Source of the DNA: Verrucomicrobiia bacterium
Lineage (GTDB): Bacteria > Verrucomicrobiota > Verrucomicrobiia > Verrucomicrobiales > Akkermansiaceae
Length of the DNA: 64,000 bases
Direction: 5' to 3'
Assembly: GCA_947462875.1 (NCBI GenBank)
Contig: CANHQJ010000018.1
Coordinates: forward strand, 27,168-91,167
Shown here one piece after another: positions 49,045-57,711 of the stretch. Each line of letters opens with the position of its first letter. The stretch's first letter is position 1. A program made the translations under genes and the position numbers. Below the pieces are notes generated by a model, which searched no databases, had not been told where the DNA came from, and worked only from the letters and a program-made list of their open reading frames with translations.

Positions 49045-50295
49045 ATGAAAGTACTTGTGGTAGGAAAAGGCGGACGGGAACATGCGCTGGTGCGCGCACT
49101 GGCGGAATCGCCGTCGGAGCCGGAACTGTTTTGTTTCCCGGGCAGCGATGCCATTTTCGCCATCGCAAAGCCTGTGCCGGTGAAAACCTTGCCGCAACTG
49201 ATCGCGTGGATGGAGGAGAACCAGATCGATCTTTGCGTGGCGGGAGAAGAGAGCTATCTGGTGAAAGACGAGGGTCTGGCGAATCTTTGCGAAAAGGCCG
49301 GCATTCCCTGCTGGGGGCCGCACAAGCAGTCGGCACAGCTCGAGGCGAGCAAGGAATTTTCCAAGGCATTTTTGCTGCGACATGGCATCCCCACGGCGAA
49401 GGCGACGGTGGTCGATACGCGTGAGCAGGCCTTGGCGGCGATCGGGGAGCAATACCCGACGGTGCTGAAATTCGATGGTCTTGCGGCCGGAAAAGGCGTG
49501 GCGGTTTGTCCCGATGAAGCGAGCGCACAGGCGTTTTTGCAGGAGGTGCTGGTGCAGCGCCGCTTCGGCGACGGGCGTTTGCTGGTGGAGGATTGCCTGA
49601 CCGGACCGGAGGTTTCCATTTTTGCGGCCATCGTGGATGACCAGTATCTGATTTTCACTCCCGCCCGCGATTACAAACGGGCCTTTGACAACGACCAGGG
49701 ACCGAATACCGGCGGCATGGGCGCGGTGGCGAGCCGACAGCTCATCAGCGCGGAGTTGCTGGATACGATCAAACAACAGATCGTCGAGCCCACGGTGCGC
49801 GGTCTGCGTGGCGAGAGCTTGCCGTATCGGGGCTTTCTCTACTTCGGCCTGATGCTCACACCGGATGGTCCCAAGGTGATCGAATACAATTGCCGTTTCG
49901 GCGATCCTGAGTGCCAGGCCGTGATGCCGCTGGTGCGCGGCGATCTGGCGCAATTCTGCCTCGATGGCGCGCGCGGCGTGCTGCGTCCGGAGCTGATTGA
50001 TTTTTCCGGTGGCTGGAGCGTGGCGGTGATTCTGGCATCGGCAGGATATCCGGAAATCACGCGCAATGGCGATGAAATCACAGGCATCGATCAAGTGAGC
50101 GCCGCCCGCGTGTATCACGCCGGCACCAAGCAGCACAAGGACGGCATGTGGGTCACGCACGGCGGGCGCGTGCTGGCAGTCGTCGCCAACGCGGAAACGC
50201 GCGAGGCCGCGGCCGCGCTGGCGCATCGCGAAGCCGCGAAAATCGATTTCACCGGCTCACAACGCCGCTCCGACATTGGCATTCTCCACTTCTAA
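49045..50295 (+). CDS. purD: Phosphoribosylamine-glycine ligase
   Basis: A 416-residue ATP-grasp enzyme of normal length. It joins glycine to phosphoribosylamine with ATP in the second step of purine synthesis. Val-Leu-Val-Val-Gly-Lys-Gly-Gly-Arg-Glu-His-Ala (3-14) is the start motif, Lys-Phe-Asp-Gly-Leu-Ala-Ala-Gly-Lys-Gly-Val the ATP-grasp segment, and Pro-Asn-Thr-Gly-Gly-Met-Gly-Ala a conserved loop. It is followed by pyrR after 12 bases, so purine and pyrimidine genes share a transcript. Confidence 0.95.
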   Translation: MKVLVVGKGGREHALVRALAESPSEPELFCFPGSDAIFAIAKPVPVKTLPQLIAWMEENQIDLCVAGEESYLVKDEGLANLCEKAGIPCWGPHKQSAQLEASKEFSKAFLLRHGIPTAKATVVDTREQALAAIGEQYPTVLKFDGLAAGKGVAVCPDEASAQAFLQEVLVQRRFGDGRLLVEDCLTGPEVSIFAAIVDDQYLIFTPARDYKRAFDNDQGPNTGGMGAVASRQLISAELLDTIKQQIVEPTVRGLRGESLPYRGFLYFGLMLTPDGPKVIEYNCRFGDPECQAVMPLVRGDLAQFCLDGARGVLRPELIDFSGGWSVAVILASAGYPEITRNGDEITGIDQVSAARVYHAGTKQHKDGMWVTHGGRVLAVVANAETREAAAALAHREAAKIDFTGSQRRSDIGILHF

Positions 50296-50307
50296 CCGAA
50301 TTTTTTC

Positions 50308-50832
50308 ATGTCCACACCTCTCAACGCCGAAGACATCGCGCAAGCCATCGAATCCTTGGCCGCCAGCATCCGTGAACGTCATCCGGACGAGGCGCTGACC
50401 ATCATCGGCATCCGCAGCCGTGGTGACGAAGTCGCCGAGCGCCTGTGCACGCTGCTCGCCACGGATGACCGCGAGCTGAACTTCGGCACGCTGGATATTT
50501 CGCTCTACCGCGATGACTTCGAGCACCTGCGGGAAAACCCGAAACTCCAGGGCAGCGACATCGATTGCCCCATCGACGGCGCCTTGGTGATTCTTGTCGA
50601 TGACGTGCTTTTCACCGGGCGCACCATCCGTGCGGCGCTCGATGCGCTCTCGGACTACGGTCGCCCGAGCAAGGTGGAATTGGCCGTGCTCATCGATCGT
50701 GGCCACCGCGAAATGCCGATCCAAGCGGATTTTGTGGGGATTTCTCTCGCCACCGAGCGCCTGGATCATGTAGTGGTATCTCTCGAGGGCACTGATGGAG
50801 AAGACAAGGTGCTCGTCACTCCGCGCGCATGA
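50308..50832 (+). CDS. pyrR: PyrR bifunctional regulator/uracil phosphoribosyltransferase
   Basis: A 174-residue protein. The PRPP loop Val-Asp-Asp-Val-Leu-Phe-Thr-Gly-Arg-Thr lies at 97-106, preceded by Ile-Gly-Ile-Arg-Ser-Arg-Gly, and Ile-Asp-Arg-Gly-His-Arg-Glu is the PyrR signature. In other bacteria PyrR binds pyr mRNA with UMP to control attenuation, and is weakly a uracil phosphoribosyltransferase. No attenuator stem set can be picked out in the 12 bases before it; it overlaps the next ATG by four bases. Confidence 0.93.
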   Translation: MSTPLNAEDIAQAIESLAASIRERHPDEALTIIGIRSRGDEVAERLCTLLATDDRELNFGTLDISLYRDDFEHLRENPKLQGSDIDCPIDGALVILVDDVLFTGRTIRAALDALSDYGRPSKVELAVLIDRGHREMPIQADFVGISLATERLDHVVVSLEGTDGEDKVLVTPRA

Positions 50833-51533
50833 GCTTGATTCCACAGCGCAAAAAAACGCCGGAAGAGCTGGCTGCTCTTCGCGCTCAGGAATTTTCCCCA
50901 GCCCCTCCCGCTCCCGCCCCTCCCGAGCCGCTGCCCGCCCCGGCTCACTACGCCCCACCGCAAAAGCATGGCGTGTTTCACGATGTGACCGGTCATACCC
51001 TCAGCGGCCCCACTCACGAAGAACTGGCGCATGACATCCATCCGCCGGAGCCCGCGCCGAAACGCCTGCCACGCCGTGGTCCGCCGGAAAAACACGGCAC
51101 GGTTCATGCCTTCGCCGGCCTGCGCCCCGAGGCCGCTGCGGAAATGCCACAAGGTCGGCAAGGAACCGCCGCCCCCTTGCCGCAGCGCAAGCACGACAGC
51201 TCGGAAATCCAGCAACTCCGCCATCGCGGCCTGATGCAAACGCGCCCGCCGGTGCAGAGCATCGTGCAAATGTCGCTCCATCCCGTCCTCGCGGGGATTC
51301 TTTACATCATCGCCCTCACGGTCATTGTACTCACCGTGCGCTACTGGAGTCCCGAGGGCACGCAGCGCCTCTACAGCCCCGCGGCCGGTTGCTCGTTCCT
51401 GCTGCTCGTCAGCCTCGGACTCTATCTGAAAAAGCCGCGCGCCCGCCACCACGCGGCCATTCTCTGCGGCATCGCCTGCGTCATCCTCGGCTTCGTCATC
51501 CTACTCACCCTAAAGAATCCCTATGCTCCGTAA
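50829..51533 (+). CDS. Pro-rich membrane protein between pyrR and pyrB
   Basis: A 234-residue protein that overlaps pyrR by 4 bases (ATGA) and pyrB by 11 bases. Residues 1-140 are Pro/Ala/His-rich and look disordered; three hydrophobic segments (about 150-168, 180-197 and 208-226) follow. I recognise no family. Its position inside an otherwise normal pyr operon means it is co-translated with pyrR and pyrB, but no link with pyrimidines is evident in its sequence. Confidence 0.8.
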   Translation: MSLIPQRKKTPEELAALRAQEFSPAPPAPAPPEPLPAPAHYAPPQKHGVFHDVTGHTLSGPTHEELAHDIHPPEPAPKRLPRRGPPEKHGTVHAFAGLRPEAAAEMPQGRQGTAAPLPQRKHDSSEIQQLRHRGLMQTRPPVQSIVQMSLHPVLAGILYIIALTVIVLTVRYWSPEGTQRLYSPAAGCSFLLLVSLGLYLKKPRARHHAAILCGIACVILGFVILLTLKNPYAP

Positions 51534-52440
51534 GGACTTGTTAGACATCCATTCGCTGACCACGGAAGACATCCACGCTCTTCTGGATCAGGCCACACCG
51601 TTCAAGGAAATCTTCACCCGCTCGGTGAAAAAAGTCCCCGCGCTGAAGGGCAAGTCGGTGCTGATGCTGTTCTACGAGCCCTCCACGCGCACGCACTCTT
51701 CCTTCGAGGTCGCCGCCAAACGCCTCTCCGCCGATGTCACGAATTTCGACGTCCCCTCGTCCTCGATCACCAAGGGCGAATCCGTGCGCGAAACCATCGA
51801 GACCCTGCAAGCGATGCGCACCGACTACATCATCGTACGCCACGGTCGCTCCGGCCTGCCCGCCGCCATCGCGAAGATGACCAACGCCTGCGTCATCAAT
51901 GCCGGCGATGGCGCCCACGCCCATCCCACGCAAGCCCTGCTCGATGCCTTCACGCTGCGGGAAATCCACCCGGATCTCACCGGAAAAAAAATCCTCATCA
52001 TCGGCGATATCCTGCACAGCCGCGTCGCGCGGTCGACCACCGAAATTTTCCTCCGCCTCGGTGCGGAAGTCGCCTGGCTCGCGCCCGGTTCCCTGCTCCC
52101 CGGCTACCCGCCCGCGGGCGTCACCTGCTTTACCGACTACGAAACGGCCATGCGCTGGAACCCCTGCGCGCTCTACCTGCTGCGCGTGCAGATGGAACGC
52201 CAGGACGTGCAGTATTTTCCCAGCCTGCGCGAGTATCACCGCGTCTACGGAGTCACCGAGGAGCGCCTCAAACGCATCGCCGATGCCGGCATCCACATCA
52301 TGCACCCCGGCCCCGTCAATCGCGGCGTGGAGCTCTGCGATGCCGTCATGGACTACCCGCTCTCGCTGATCAACCAACAAGTCGAAAACGGCATTGCCGT
52401 GCGCATGTCCGTGCTCTACTCGCTGAAACCGGAAAGCTGA
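51523..52440 (+). CDS. pyrB: Aspartate carbamoyltransferase, catalytic chain
   Basis: A 305-residue enzyme of normal length that makes carbamoyl aspartate in the second step of pyrimidine synthesis. Phe-Tyr-Glu-Pro-Ser-Thr-Arg-Thr (50-57) is the carbamoyl phosphate loop, His-Pro-Thr-Gln-Ala-Leu-Leu-Asp (about 134-141) binds substrate, and His-Pro-Gly-Pro-Val-Asn-Arg-Gly closes the site. No pyrI or pyrC is visible. A tandem direct repeat lies after it. Confidence 0.95.
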   Translation: MLRKDLLDIHSLTTEDIHALLDQATPFKEIFTRSVKKVPALKGKSVLMLFYEPSTRTHSSFEVAAKRLSADVTNFDVPSSSITKGESVRETIETLQAMRTDYIIVRHGRSGLPAAIAKMTNACVINAGDGAHAHPTQALLDAFTLREIHPDLTGKKILIIGDILHSRVARSTTEIFLRLGAEVAWLAPGSLLPGYPPAGVTCFTDYETAMRWNPCALYLLRVQMERQDVQYFPSLREYHRVYGVTEERLKRIADAGIHIMHPGPVNRGVELCDAVMDYPLSLINQQVENGIAVRMSVLYSLKPES

Positions 52441-52469
52441 GAGGGAGAGCCGCCAGACAACCGCCTTCG

Positions 52470-52517
52470 CCTTGTTCGCATGTTGTCGCAGCATTCGCTT
52501 GACCTTGTTCGCATGTT
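52470..52517. repeat. 15-bp direct repeat, 33-bp pitch, before opgG
   Basis: CCTTGTTCGCATGTT occurs at 52470-52484 and again at 52503-52517. The 33-base pitch equals about three turns of B-DNA, and the second copy ends 21 bases before the opgG ATG. It suits tandem binding of a regulator, or it is a recent short duplication. Confidence 0.7.
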
Positions 52518-52538
52518 TTGTCAATCTCACGCAGCGCT

Positions 52539-54089
52539 ATGTTACAGCCTCTTGTTGCCTCCGTTGGTGTTGTTTGTCTTTTGCCGTTGTCTCTCTCTGC
52601 CTGGGAGCGTGAGGAAATCCGATTTTCCGCGATCGAGGAAAAGGCCAAGGAGCTCGCGAGCAAGGACTATGTGGCGATGGACAAGGAAGCCTTGCCCGGC
52701 TGGATGAAGTCGCTGAGCTATGACCAGTATCGCGACATCCGTTTCCGCCAGGACCGCTCACTATGGGCCGCGGACCAGGGGAAATTCCGCGCGCAGTTTT
52801 TCCATCCGGGCTATCTTTTCCGCGAGCCGGTGATCATGCATGAGTTCACGGACACGCACCGTCAGGAGATCCGTTTCTCGCAGAATTATTTCGACTACGG
52901 CCCGCTCGTCACGGATCACGCCGAGGAAAAAGGTGACTCGGGCTACGCGGGATTCAAGATCATCAATGACTTCCACGGCAAGGGTGTGATCGATGAAGTC
53001 GCGGTGTTCCAGGGAGCCAGCTACTGGCGCGCCCTGGGCAAAAACACCCGCTACGGTCTCTCCGCCCGCGGACTGGCGATCGATACGGGAGCCGAGGGCA
53101 CGCCGGAGGAGTTTCCGCGATTCACCGAGTTCTGGCTGGGCAAGCCGAAGCCCGAGGACAGCCGCGTGGAAATGTTCGCACTGCTGGATAGCCCGTCGGT
53201 GGCGGGAGCCTATCGCATCCGCATCACGCCGGGGGAAGATACCTTGATGGAAGTGAAAGCGGTCTTGTTTCCGCGCAAGGCGGTGAAGCGTTTCGGCGTG
53301 GCACCGCTCTCGAGCATGTATTGGTTTGGCGAGAACTCGAAGCGCCGCTTTGACGACTTCCGCCCGGAGGTGCACGATTCCGATGGTCTGGCGATCCACA
53401 TGGCCAGTGGCGAAAAAGTGTGGCGCCCGATCGCGAATGACAGCGGCCGGCTGGATTTCAGTTTCTTTTCCGCCGATCAGGTCAAGGGCTTTGGCCTGGC
53501 GCAGCGCGACCGCCGTTTCGCGGCCTACGAGGATGGCGAGGCGGCCTATCACCTGCGTCCCTCGGTGTGGATCGAGCCGACCAACGACTGGGGCAAGGGC
53601 AAGGTCATGTTGATGGAAATCCCGACGGTGCGCGAGCTGGACGACAACATCGTGGCCACCTGGGTGCCGGATGAAACGCCGCAACCCGGGCAGCGCTATG
53701 AGTTTTCCTACAACCAGCGCTGGACGCTCAATGGGGACATCGCGGGGGCCGGTGGTCATGTCGTGGCCACGCGCACGGGCGTGCACGAGTGGGAGCCGGA
53801 TCAACGCACGATGATTGTGGAATTCAGCGGCGGCATGCTCGACCAGATCAAGGATCCCGCCGAGTTGCAGCCCTTGATCGAGATTGGCGGTGATGCGGCG
53901 GAGAAACTCAAGATCAAGTTCTCCAACGTGCAGCAGATGGAAGGCGGGCGCTGGCGCGTCAGTTTCCTGCTCGCACCGGCCAAGGAAGGGGTCAAGATGT
54001 CGGACATCGGTCCAGCGGAAATGCGCTGCTGTCTGAAAAAAGGCGAAGATTTTCTCACTGAAACATGGGTATACCGAATCCAGCCATAA
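52539..54089 (+). CDS. opgG: Periplasmic glucan biosynthesis protein OpgG (MdoG)
   Basis: A 516-residue protein with signal peptide (Leu-Ser-Leu-Ser-Ala/Trp, 21). OpgG is needed to form beta-1,6 branches on osmoregulated periplasmic glucans. Leu-Trp and Phe-Phe-His-Pro-Gly-Tyr-Leu-Phe (about 86-93), Gly-Tyr-Ala-Gly-Phe and Phe-Gln-Gly-Ala-Ser-Tyr-Trp-Arg-Ala match the family core. The start is ATG 52539; a TTG in the same frame at 52518 would add seven residues. Its last 25 bases overlap the next gene. Confidence 0.92.
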   Translation: MLQPLVASVGVVCLLPLSLSAWEREEIRFSAIEEKAKELASKDYVAMDKEALPGWMKSLSYDQYRDIRFRQDRSLWAADQGKFRAQFFHPGYLFREPVIMHEFTDTHRQEIRFSQNYFDYGPLVTDHAEEKGDSGYAGFKIINDFHGKGVIDEVAVFQGASYWRALGKNTRYGLSARGLAIDTGAEGTPEEFPRFTEFWLGKPKPEDSRVEMFALLDSPSVAGAYRIRITPGEDTLMEVKAVLFPRKAVKRFGVAPLSSMYWFGENSKRRFDDFRPEVHDSDGLAIHMASGEKVWRPIANDSGRLDFSFFSADQVKGFGLAQRDRRFAAYEDGEAAYHLRPSVWIEPTNDWGKGKVMLMEIPTVRELDDNIVATWVPDETPQPGQRYEFSYNQRWTLNGDIAGAGGHVVATRTGVHEWEPDQRTMIVEFSGGMLDQIKDPAELQPLIEIGGDAAEKLKIKFSNVQQMEGGRWRVSFLLAPAKEGVKMSDIGPAEMRCCLKKGEDFLTETWVYRIQP

Positions 54090-54655
54090 GCACGCTGCGT
54101 CCCCTCAGCGATACCGAGCTCGCCGAGTGGGAGGAAGCATACATTTCTGTGGAGTGCTACCTGCGCGCCCTGCAGTTGCGCAATCGTCTGCTGGTGGCGG
54201 ACATGGTGCGGGCCATCCTGTTCCGCGCATCGGACCGTCAGGCGCGCGAGCCGGAGAAGGTACCGCGCATTCTGGCGATGGAAGAAACGCTCAAGGCGGT
54301 GGCGGACTGGACCTCGAACGTGCTGAACGTGGAACTACAGGACAACCGTCTGGCGGCGCGCGGTCGGCTGGCCTTGTTGCTGGCGGATATGCCGGGCAAG
54401 TGGCAGCCGGTGTTTTTGGCCCAGCCGCCGTGGCCTGAGCCGTTTGTGCAAAAAATGCGTTCGTCCTACCTGGCCGCCGGTCCGCAATTCGCCGCGCTGA
54501 CGATGACGCCGCAACCGCTGGAGCTCAACGCGCTGGGCAGCGGTGCCGCGCAGTGGTTCGGCATGATGGAGAATCGGCCGCTGCTGAAAAAACTCTACTA
54601 TCTGGGTATCGTCGCTGTGTTGGCGGCTGTAGGCTGGTTGATTTGGAAAGGCTAG
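54065..54655 (+). CDS. Small tail-anchored protein between opgG and opgH
   Basis: A 196-residue protein overlapping opgG by 25 bases and ending 3 bases before opgH. It begins with helices rich in Leu, Arg and Glu, then Ala/Gly stretches, and ends in one hydrophobic helix (about 176-193) with a Trp-Lys-Gly terminus. It is not known to me in the E. coli opgGH operon. Coupling with both glucan genes makes a role in OPG assembly likely, but this is inferred from position only. Confidence 0.75.
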   Translation: MGIPNPAISTLRPLSDTELAEWEEAYISVECYLRALQLRNRLLVADMVRAILFRASDRQAREPEKVPRILAMEETLKAVADWTSNVLNVELQDNRLAARGRLALLLADMPGKWQPVFLAQPPWPEPFVQKMRSSYLAAGPQFAALTMTPQPLELNALGSGAAQWFGMMENRPLLKKLYYLGIVAVLAAVGWLIWKG

Positions 54656-54658
54656 TCC

Positions 54659-56905
54659 ATGGAACAAGACGATACATCCTCGCAAGCCCCGCGTGCCGAA
54701 GACGCGAATTTTTCGCACGTCTTGGATGCGACCTCTCCATCGGCGAAAACGACGCGTCTGTTTGCACAAGAAATGCCATCGCCGATCTCGCCGCCAACCT
54801 CCGCGCCGGTGCTGGTCAGCCCGCTGCGGGTGACCCTGCGCCGGATGTTTTTTTTCGGCACGGTGGTGCTGGTGAATTTGATCGCGGTGCTGTGGCTGGC
54901 GGACTTGTTCTACCGGCAGGGATTTCACAATTCACACTATCTCATTCTCGCGATCTTCGCGCTGCTGAATGGCTTGCTCGTGCTGGGCTCGTTCCATGCC
55001 TTGGCCGGCGTTTGGGATTGGTTGTTCTCGTGGCGCACGGTGCGCATCACCCGCCTCACGGAGCAGCAGGAGGGACCACTGGCACACCGCTATGCCGTGG
55101 TGATGCCGGTCTACAACGAGGACATCGTCAAGGTCTGCGCCCGCGTGGAGGCGATCTATCGCTCGATCGAGGCCACGGGGCGGCTGGCGTCGTTCGATTT
55201 TTTCATCCTCAGCGATACCACGCAGCTGGCCCTCTGGGTGGAAGAGGAAGTGGCGTGGACGAATCTCTGCCGCAAGCACAATGCCTTCGGCCGCATTTTC
55301 TATCGCCGCCGCCGCATCAATGAGAACCGCAAGGCGGGCAACATCGGCGATTTTGTCAAAACGTGGGGCGGGCGCTATGAGGGCATGCTGGTGCTGGATG
55401 CGGACAGCTTGATGGAAGGGCGGGACATTGTCTCGATGGCGCGCATCATGGATGTGAGCCCGCGGCTGGGGATTTTGCAAACACCGCCGAAGCTGATCCG
55501 CGGCTCCTCGGTGTTCACCCGCTTGCAGCAGTTCGCGATGCGCCTGTATGGACCTTTGTTCATTCGCGGGTTGAATTTCTGGCAGCTAGGTCAGGGCAGC
55601 TACTGGGGCCACAATGCCCTGATCCGCGTGAAGCCGTTTTCCGAGTTTTGTGAACTGCCTGCCTTGCCCGGCAAGGAACCATTCGGCGGGAAAATTCTCA
55701 GCCACGACTTTGTGGAAGCCGCGCTGATGGTGAAAGCCGGCTGGGAAGTGTGGCTGGCGTGGGACCTGGAAGGAACCTATGAGGAAGCGCCGCCGACCTT
55801 GATCGATCACTTGAAACGCGATCGCCGCTGGTGCCAGGGGAACCTGCAGCACATGTGGCTGGTGTTCGCGCGTGGTTTTCCCTTCCCGTGCCGGGCGCAT
55901 TTGTTCATGGGCATCATGGCCTATCTGGGCAGCCCGGTGTGGTTTTTGTTCCTGCTGATCAGCACTTGGGTGGCGTGGGATTTCCGCAGCAGCAATCTGA
56001 GCCAATTGCCCTACGAAGGCTACGTCGGCGAATACCTCGGCATCAGTGGCGCGGAGCAGGCCTGGTACCTGGCAGGCATGGTGTTGCTGCTCTTGTTCCT
56101 GCCGAAAATCCTCGCCTACGTGGGCACCGTGCTGCACCCGCGCCGGCGCAAGGGCTTTGGCAATGTGTTTTCTTTGACCGTGGGCGTGATGATGGAGGCA
56201 CTGCTTTCGGCACTGCTCGCGCCATCGATCATGGTATCGCACACCCTGATGGTGCTGGGCATGGTCCTGGGCCGCTCGGTGAACTGGGGCACACAGACGC
56301 GCGAAACGGATGGCACTCCGTGGATGGAGGCGATCCGTTATCATGGTCCGGCCATTCTGTTAGGCCTGGCGTGGTCGGCGTTGGCCTGGTACATCGGGCA
56401 CTCGTTTTTCCTCTGGATGTCGCCCATTCTGGCCGGTCTGGTGCTGGCGGCGGCGGTGTCGGTATGGACCAGCCGCTCGCGCTACGGCCGTGCCCTGCAG
56501 CGCCACAAAATCCTCGCCACGCCCGAAGAGCTGGTGCCGCCTGAAGTCATCCGCCTGGCCGATGGCGCGGTGGCCGCCGTGGATGTGGCCCTCACAGCCC
56601 AGGCTCCTGCCCGCGAAGGCGTGGTGGCCGCCGTGGTGGACCCGTATGTCAATGGCGTGCACGTGTCGTTGTTGGAAACCGATGCACAAAATTACCCCGA
56701 AGCCTTGATGGAAAAATGGCTGAGTGAGGGACCGGATTCGCTCAACAAACAGGAAATGGCGGAGGTGATGTACAGCGCCCAGGCCATGCTGCAAATGCAC
56801 CGCAATGTTTGGTCGCTTCCGTTCGATCAAATGCACATCAGCTGGAGCCGAGCGGTGGAAAGTTATCGCACGCGACTGGAGGATTTCTCCGGAGCGGAAG
56901 GGTGA
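54659..56905 (+). CDS. opgH: Glucan biosynthesis glucosyltransferase OpgH (MdoH)
   Basis: A 748-residue membrane GT2 enzyme that polymerises the glucan backbone from UDP-glucose. Val-Val-Met-Pro-Val-Tyr-Asn-Glu-Asp starts the GT-A domain, Asp-Ala-Asp-Ser near 245 is the metal-binding DxD, and Arg-Arg-Trp-Cys-Gln-Gly-Asn (about 389) is the processive-synthase R-x-W motif region. Several helices flank both sides. It is shorter than the E. coli protein (about 850). Confidence 0.93.
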   Translation: MEQDDTSSQAPRAEDANFSHVLDATSPSAKTTRLFAQEMPSPISPPTSAPVLVSPLRVTLRRMFFFGTVVLVNLIAVLWLADLFYRQGFHNSHYLILAIFALLNGLLVLGSFHALAGVWDWLFSWRTVRITRLTEQQEGPLAHRYAVVMPVYNEDIVKVCARVEAIYRSIEATGRLASFDFFILSDTTQLALWVEEEVAWTNLCRKHNAFGRIFYRRRRINENRKAGNIGDFVKTWGGRYEGMLVLDADSLMEGRDIVSMARIMDVSPRLGILQTPPKLIRGSSVFTRLQQFAMRLYGPLFIRGLNFWQLGQGSYWGHNALIRVKPFSEFCELPALPGKEPFGGKILSHDFVEAALMVKAGWEVWLAWDLEGTYEEAPPTLIDHLKRDRRWCQGNLQHMWLVFARGFPFPCRAHLFMGIMAYLGSPVWFLFLLISTWVAWDFRSSNLSQLPYEGYVGEYLGISGAEQAWYLAGMVLLLLFLPKILAYVGTVLHPRRRKGFGNVFSLTVGVMMEALLSALLAPSIMVSHTLMVLGMVLGRSVNWGTQTRETDGTPWMEAIRYHGPAILLGLAWSALAWYIGHSFFLWMSPILAGLVLAAAVSVWTSRSRYGRALQRHKILATPEELVPPEVIRLADGAVAAVDVALTAQAPAREGVVAAVVDPYVNGVHVSLLETDAQNYPEALMEKWLSEGPDSLNKQEMAEVMYSAQAMLQMHRNVWSLPFDQMHISWSRAVESYRTRLEDFSGAEG

Positions 56906-56973
56906 GATCTTTCACGGAGATTTCACCGGGCGTTCCTCAAGGCTTCACAAAGGGCTTTCAGGATCGCGGTGTC

Positions 56974-57258
56974 ATGAATCACGACATCATCAAACAAATC
57001 GTTCGTTGGAGTGGCCGTCTGGTCACATTGGTAGGGTATGCCGTCATCCTGGGGATGATCGCCGCGGGCGTGGGCATGATGGGCCTGGCCCTGTTGCTCG
57101 CGCTGTTTTCCCGCGAGGGCAGCGCGGTGGTGCTGATCCTCAGCGGCACGCTGTTCTGCGGCGTAGGGACTCTGGCCTTGCTGCGGCAGCTCCGCACGCA
57201 GAGCCGGGAGCTGAAACAACAGCTCGCGGCGATGTCCGGAAACGAGGCCACCGTCTGA
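56974..57258 (+). CDS. Small membrane protein after opgH
   Basis: A 94-residue protein with two helices (about 17-41 and 47-66) and a charged coiled C-terminus. The ATG at 56974 is 68 bases after opgH; the longer frame from 56809 overlaps opgH and is a shadow. No family recognised. A strong terminator follows, so it probably ends the opg transcript. Confidence 0.6.
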   Translation: MNHDIIKQIVRWSGRLVTLVGYAVILGMIAAGVGMMGLALLLALFSREGSAVVLILSGTLFCGVGTLALLRQLRTQSRELKQQLAAMSGNEATV

Positions 57259-57274
57259 TCCTCACTCCGTTTCT

Positions 57275-57309
57275 CCCCCCGCTGGTGGCTCCACCACGGG
57301 GGGATTTTT
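57275..57309 (+). terminator. Rho-independent terminator
   Basis: CCCCCCG (57275-57281) with TGGTGG pairs with CCACCA and CGGGGGG (57297-57303), followed by ATTTTT to 57309. It ends the opg operon. Confidence 0.88.
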
Positions 57310-57395
57310 ATGGTAGGGTTTCACCCCATGGCGCGCAGCCCTGTTCCGCGTAGAGTAATCGGCAGCAACCTTGCTCACAACATCATTCCCTACTT

Positions 57396-57539
57396 ATGAA
57401 AACAACCATCAAAACACTACTGCCATTCCTCATCACCACCGCCGCTTTGGCATTCCTGGCCGCCAGCTGCAATACCATCCGCGGTGCCGGCCGGGATGTC
57501 GAACAAACCGGTAACAGCATTCAAAAAGCCACTCGCTGA
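57396..57539 (+). CDS. Entericidin A/B family lipoprotein
   Basis: A 47-residue lipoprotein. A hydrophobic signal ends in Leu-Ala-Ala-Ser-Cys25, followed by Asn-Thr-Ile-Arg-Gly-Ala-Gly-Arg-Asp-Val-Glu-Gln-Thr-Gly-Asn-Ser-Ile, the entericidin signature. Such small lipoproteins rise under stress in stationary phase. It was found by reading the intergenic sequence; the length lies below usual gene-calling cut-offs. Confidence 0.88.
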   Translation: MKTTIKTLLPFLITTAALAFLAASCNTIRGAGRDVEQTGNSIQKATR

Positions 57540-57551
57540 GGACCCTCTATC

Positions 57552-57701
57552 ATGCTCCAGCTCATCGCCATCATTTTGATCATCCTGTGGATTCTCGGGC
57601 TCGTCACGAGCTCCACCATGGGTGGCTTCATTCATATTCTGTTGGTCGTCGCCGTGGTCATGATCCTGGTGCGACTGGTTCAAGGGAAAAAAATCCTCTG
57701 A
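57552..57701 (+). CDS. lmo0937-family small membrane protein
   Basis: A 49-residue hydrophobic protein: Leu-Trp-Ile-Leu-Gly-Leu-Val-Thr-Ser, Gly-Gly-Phe-Ile-His-Ile-Leu-Leu-Val, and Val-Arg-Leu-Val-Gln-Gly-Lys match the lmo0937/DUF5670 family of one- or two-helix proteins. It follows the entericidin-like gene after 12 bases. Function not known; such genes often cluster with stress genes. Confidence 0.85.
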   Translation: MLQLIAIILIILWILGLVTSSTMGGFIHILLVVAVVMILVRLVQGKKIL

Positions 57702-57711
57702 CACATCCTTC

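Noticed and set aside
54597..54613. Partial match to the 17-bp palindrome in the gene between opgG and opgH
   Set aside because: Only the left arm and three bases of the right arm agree; codons for Leu-Tyr-Tyr-Leu-Gly explain them.
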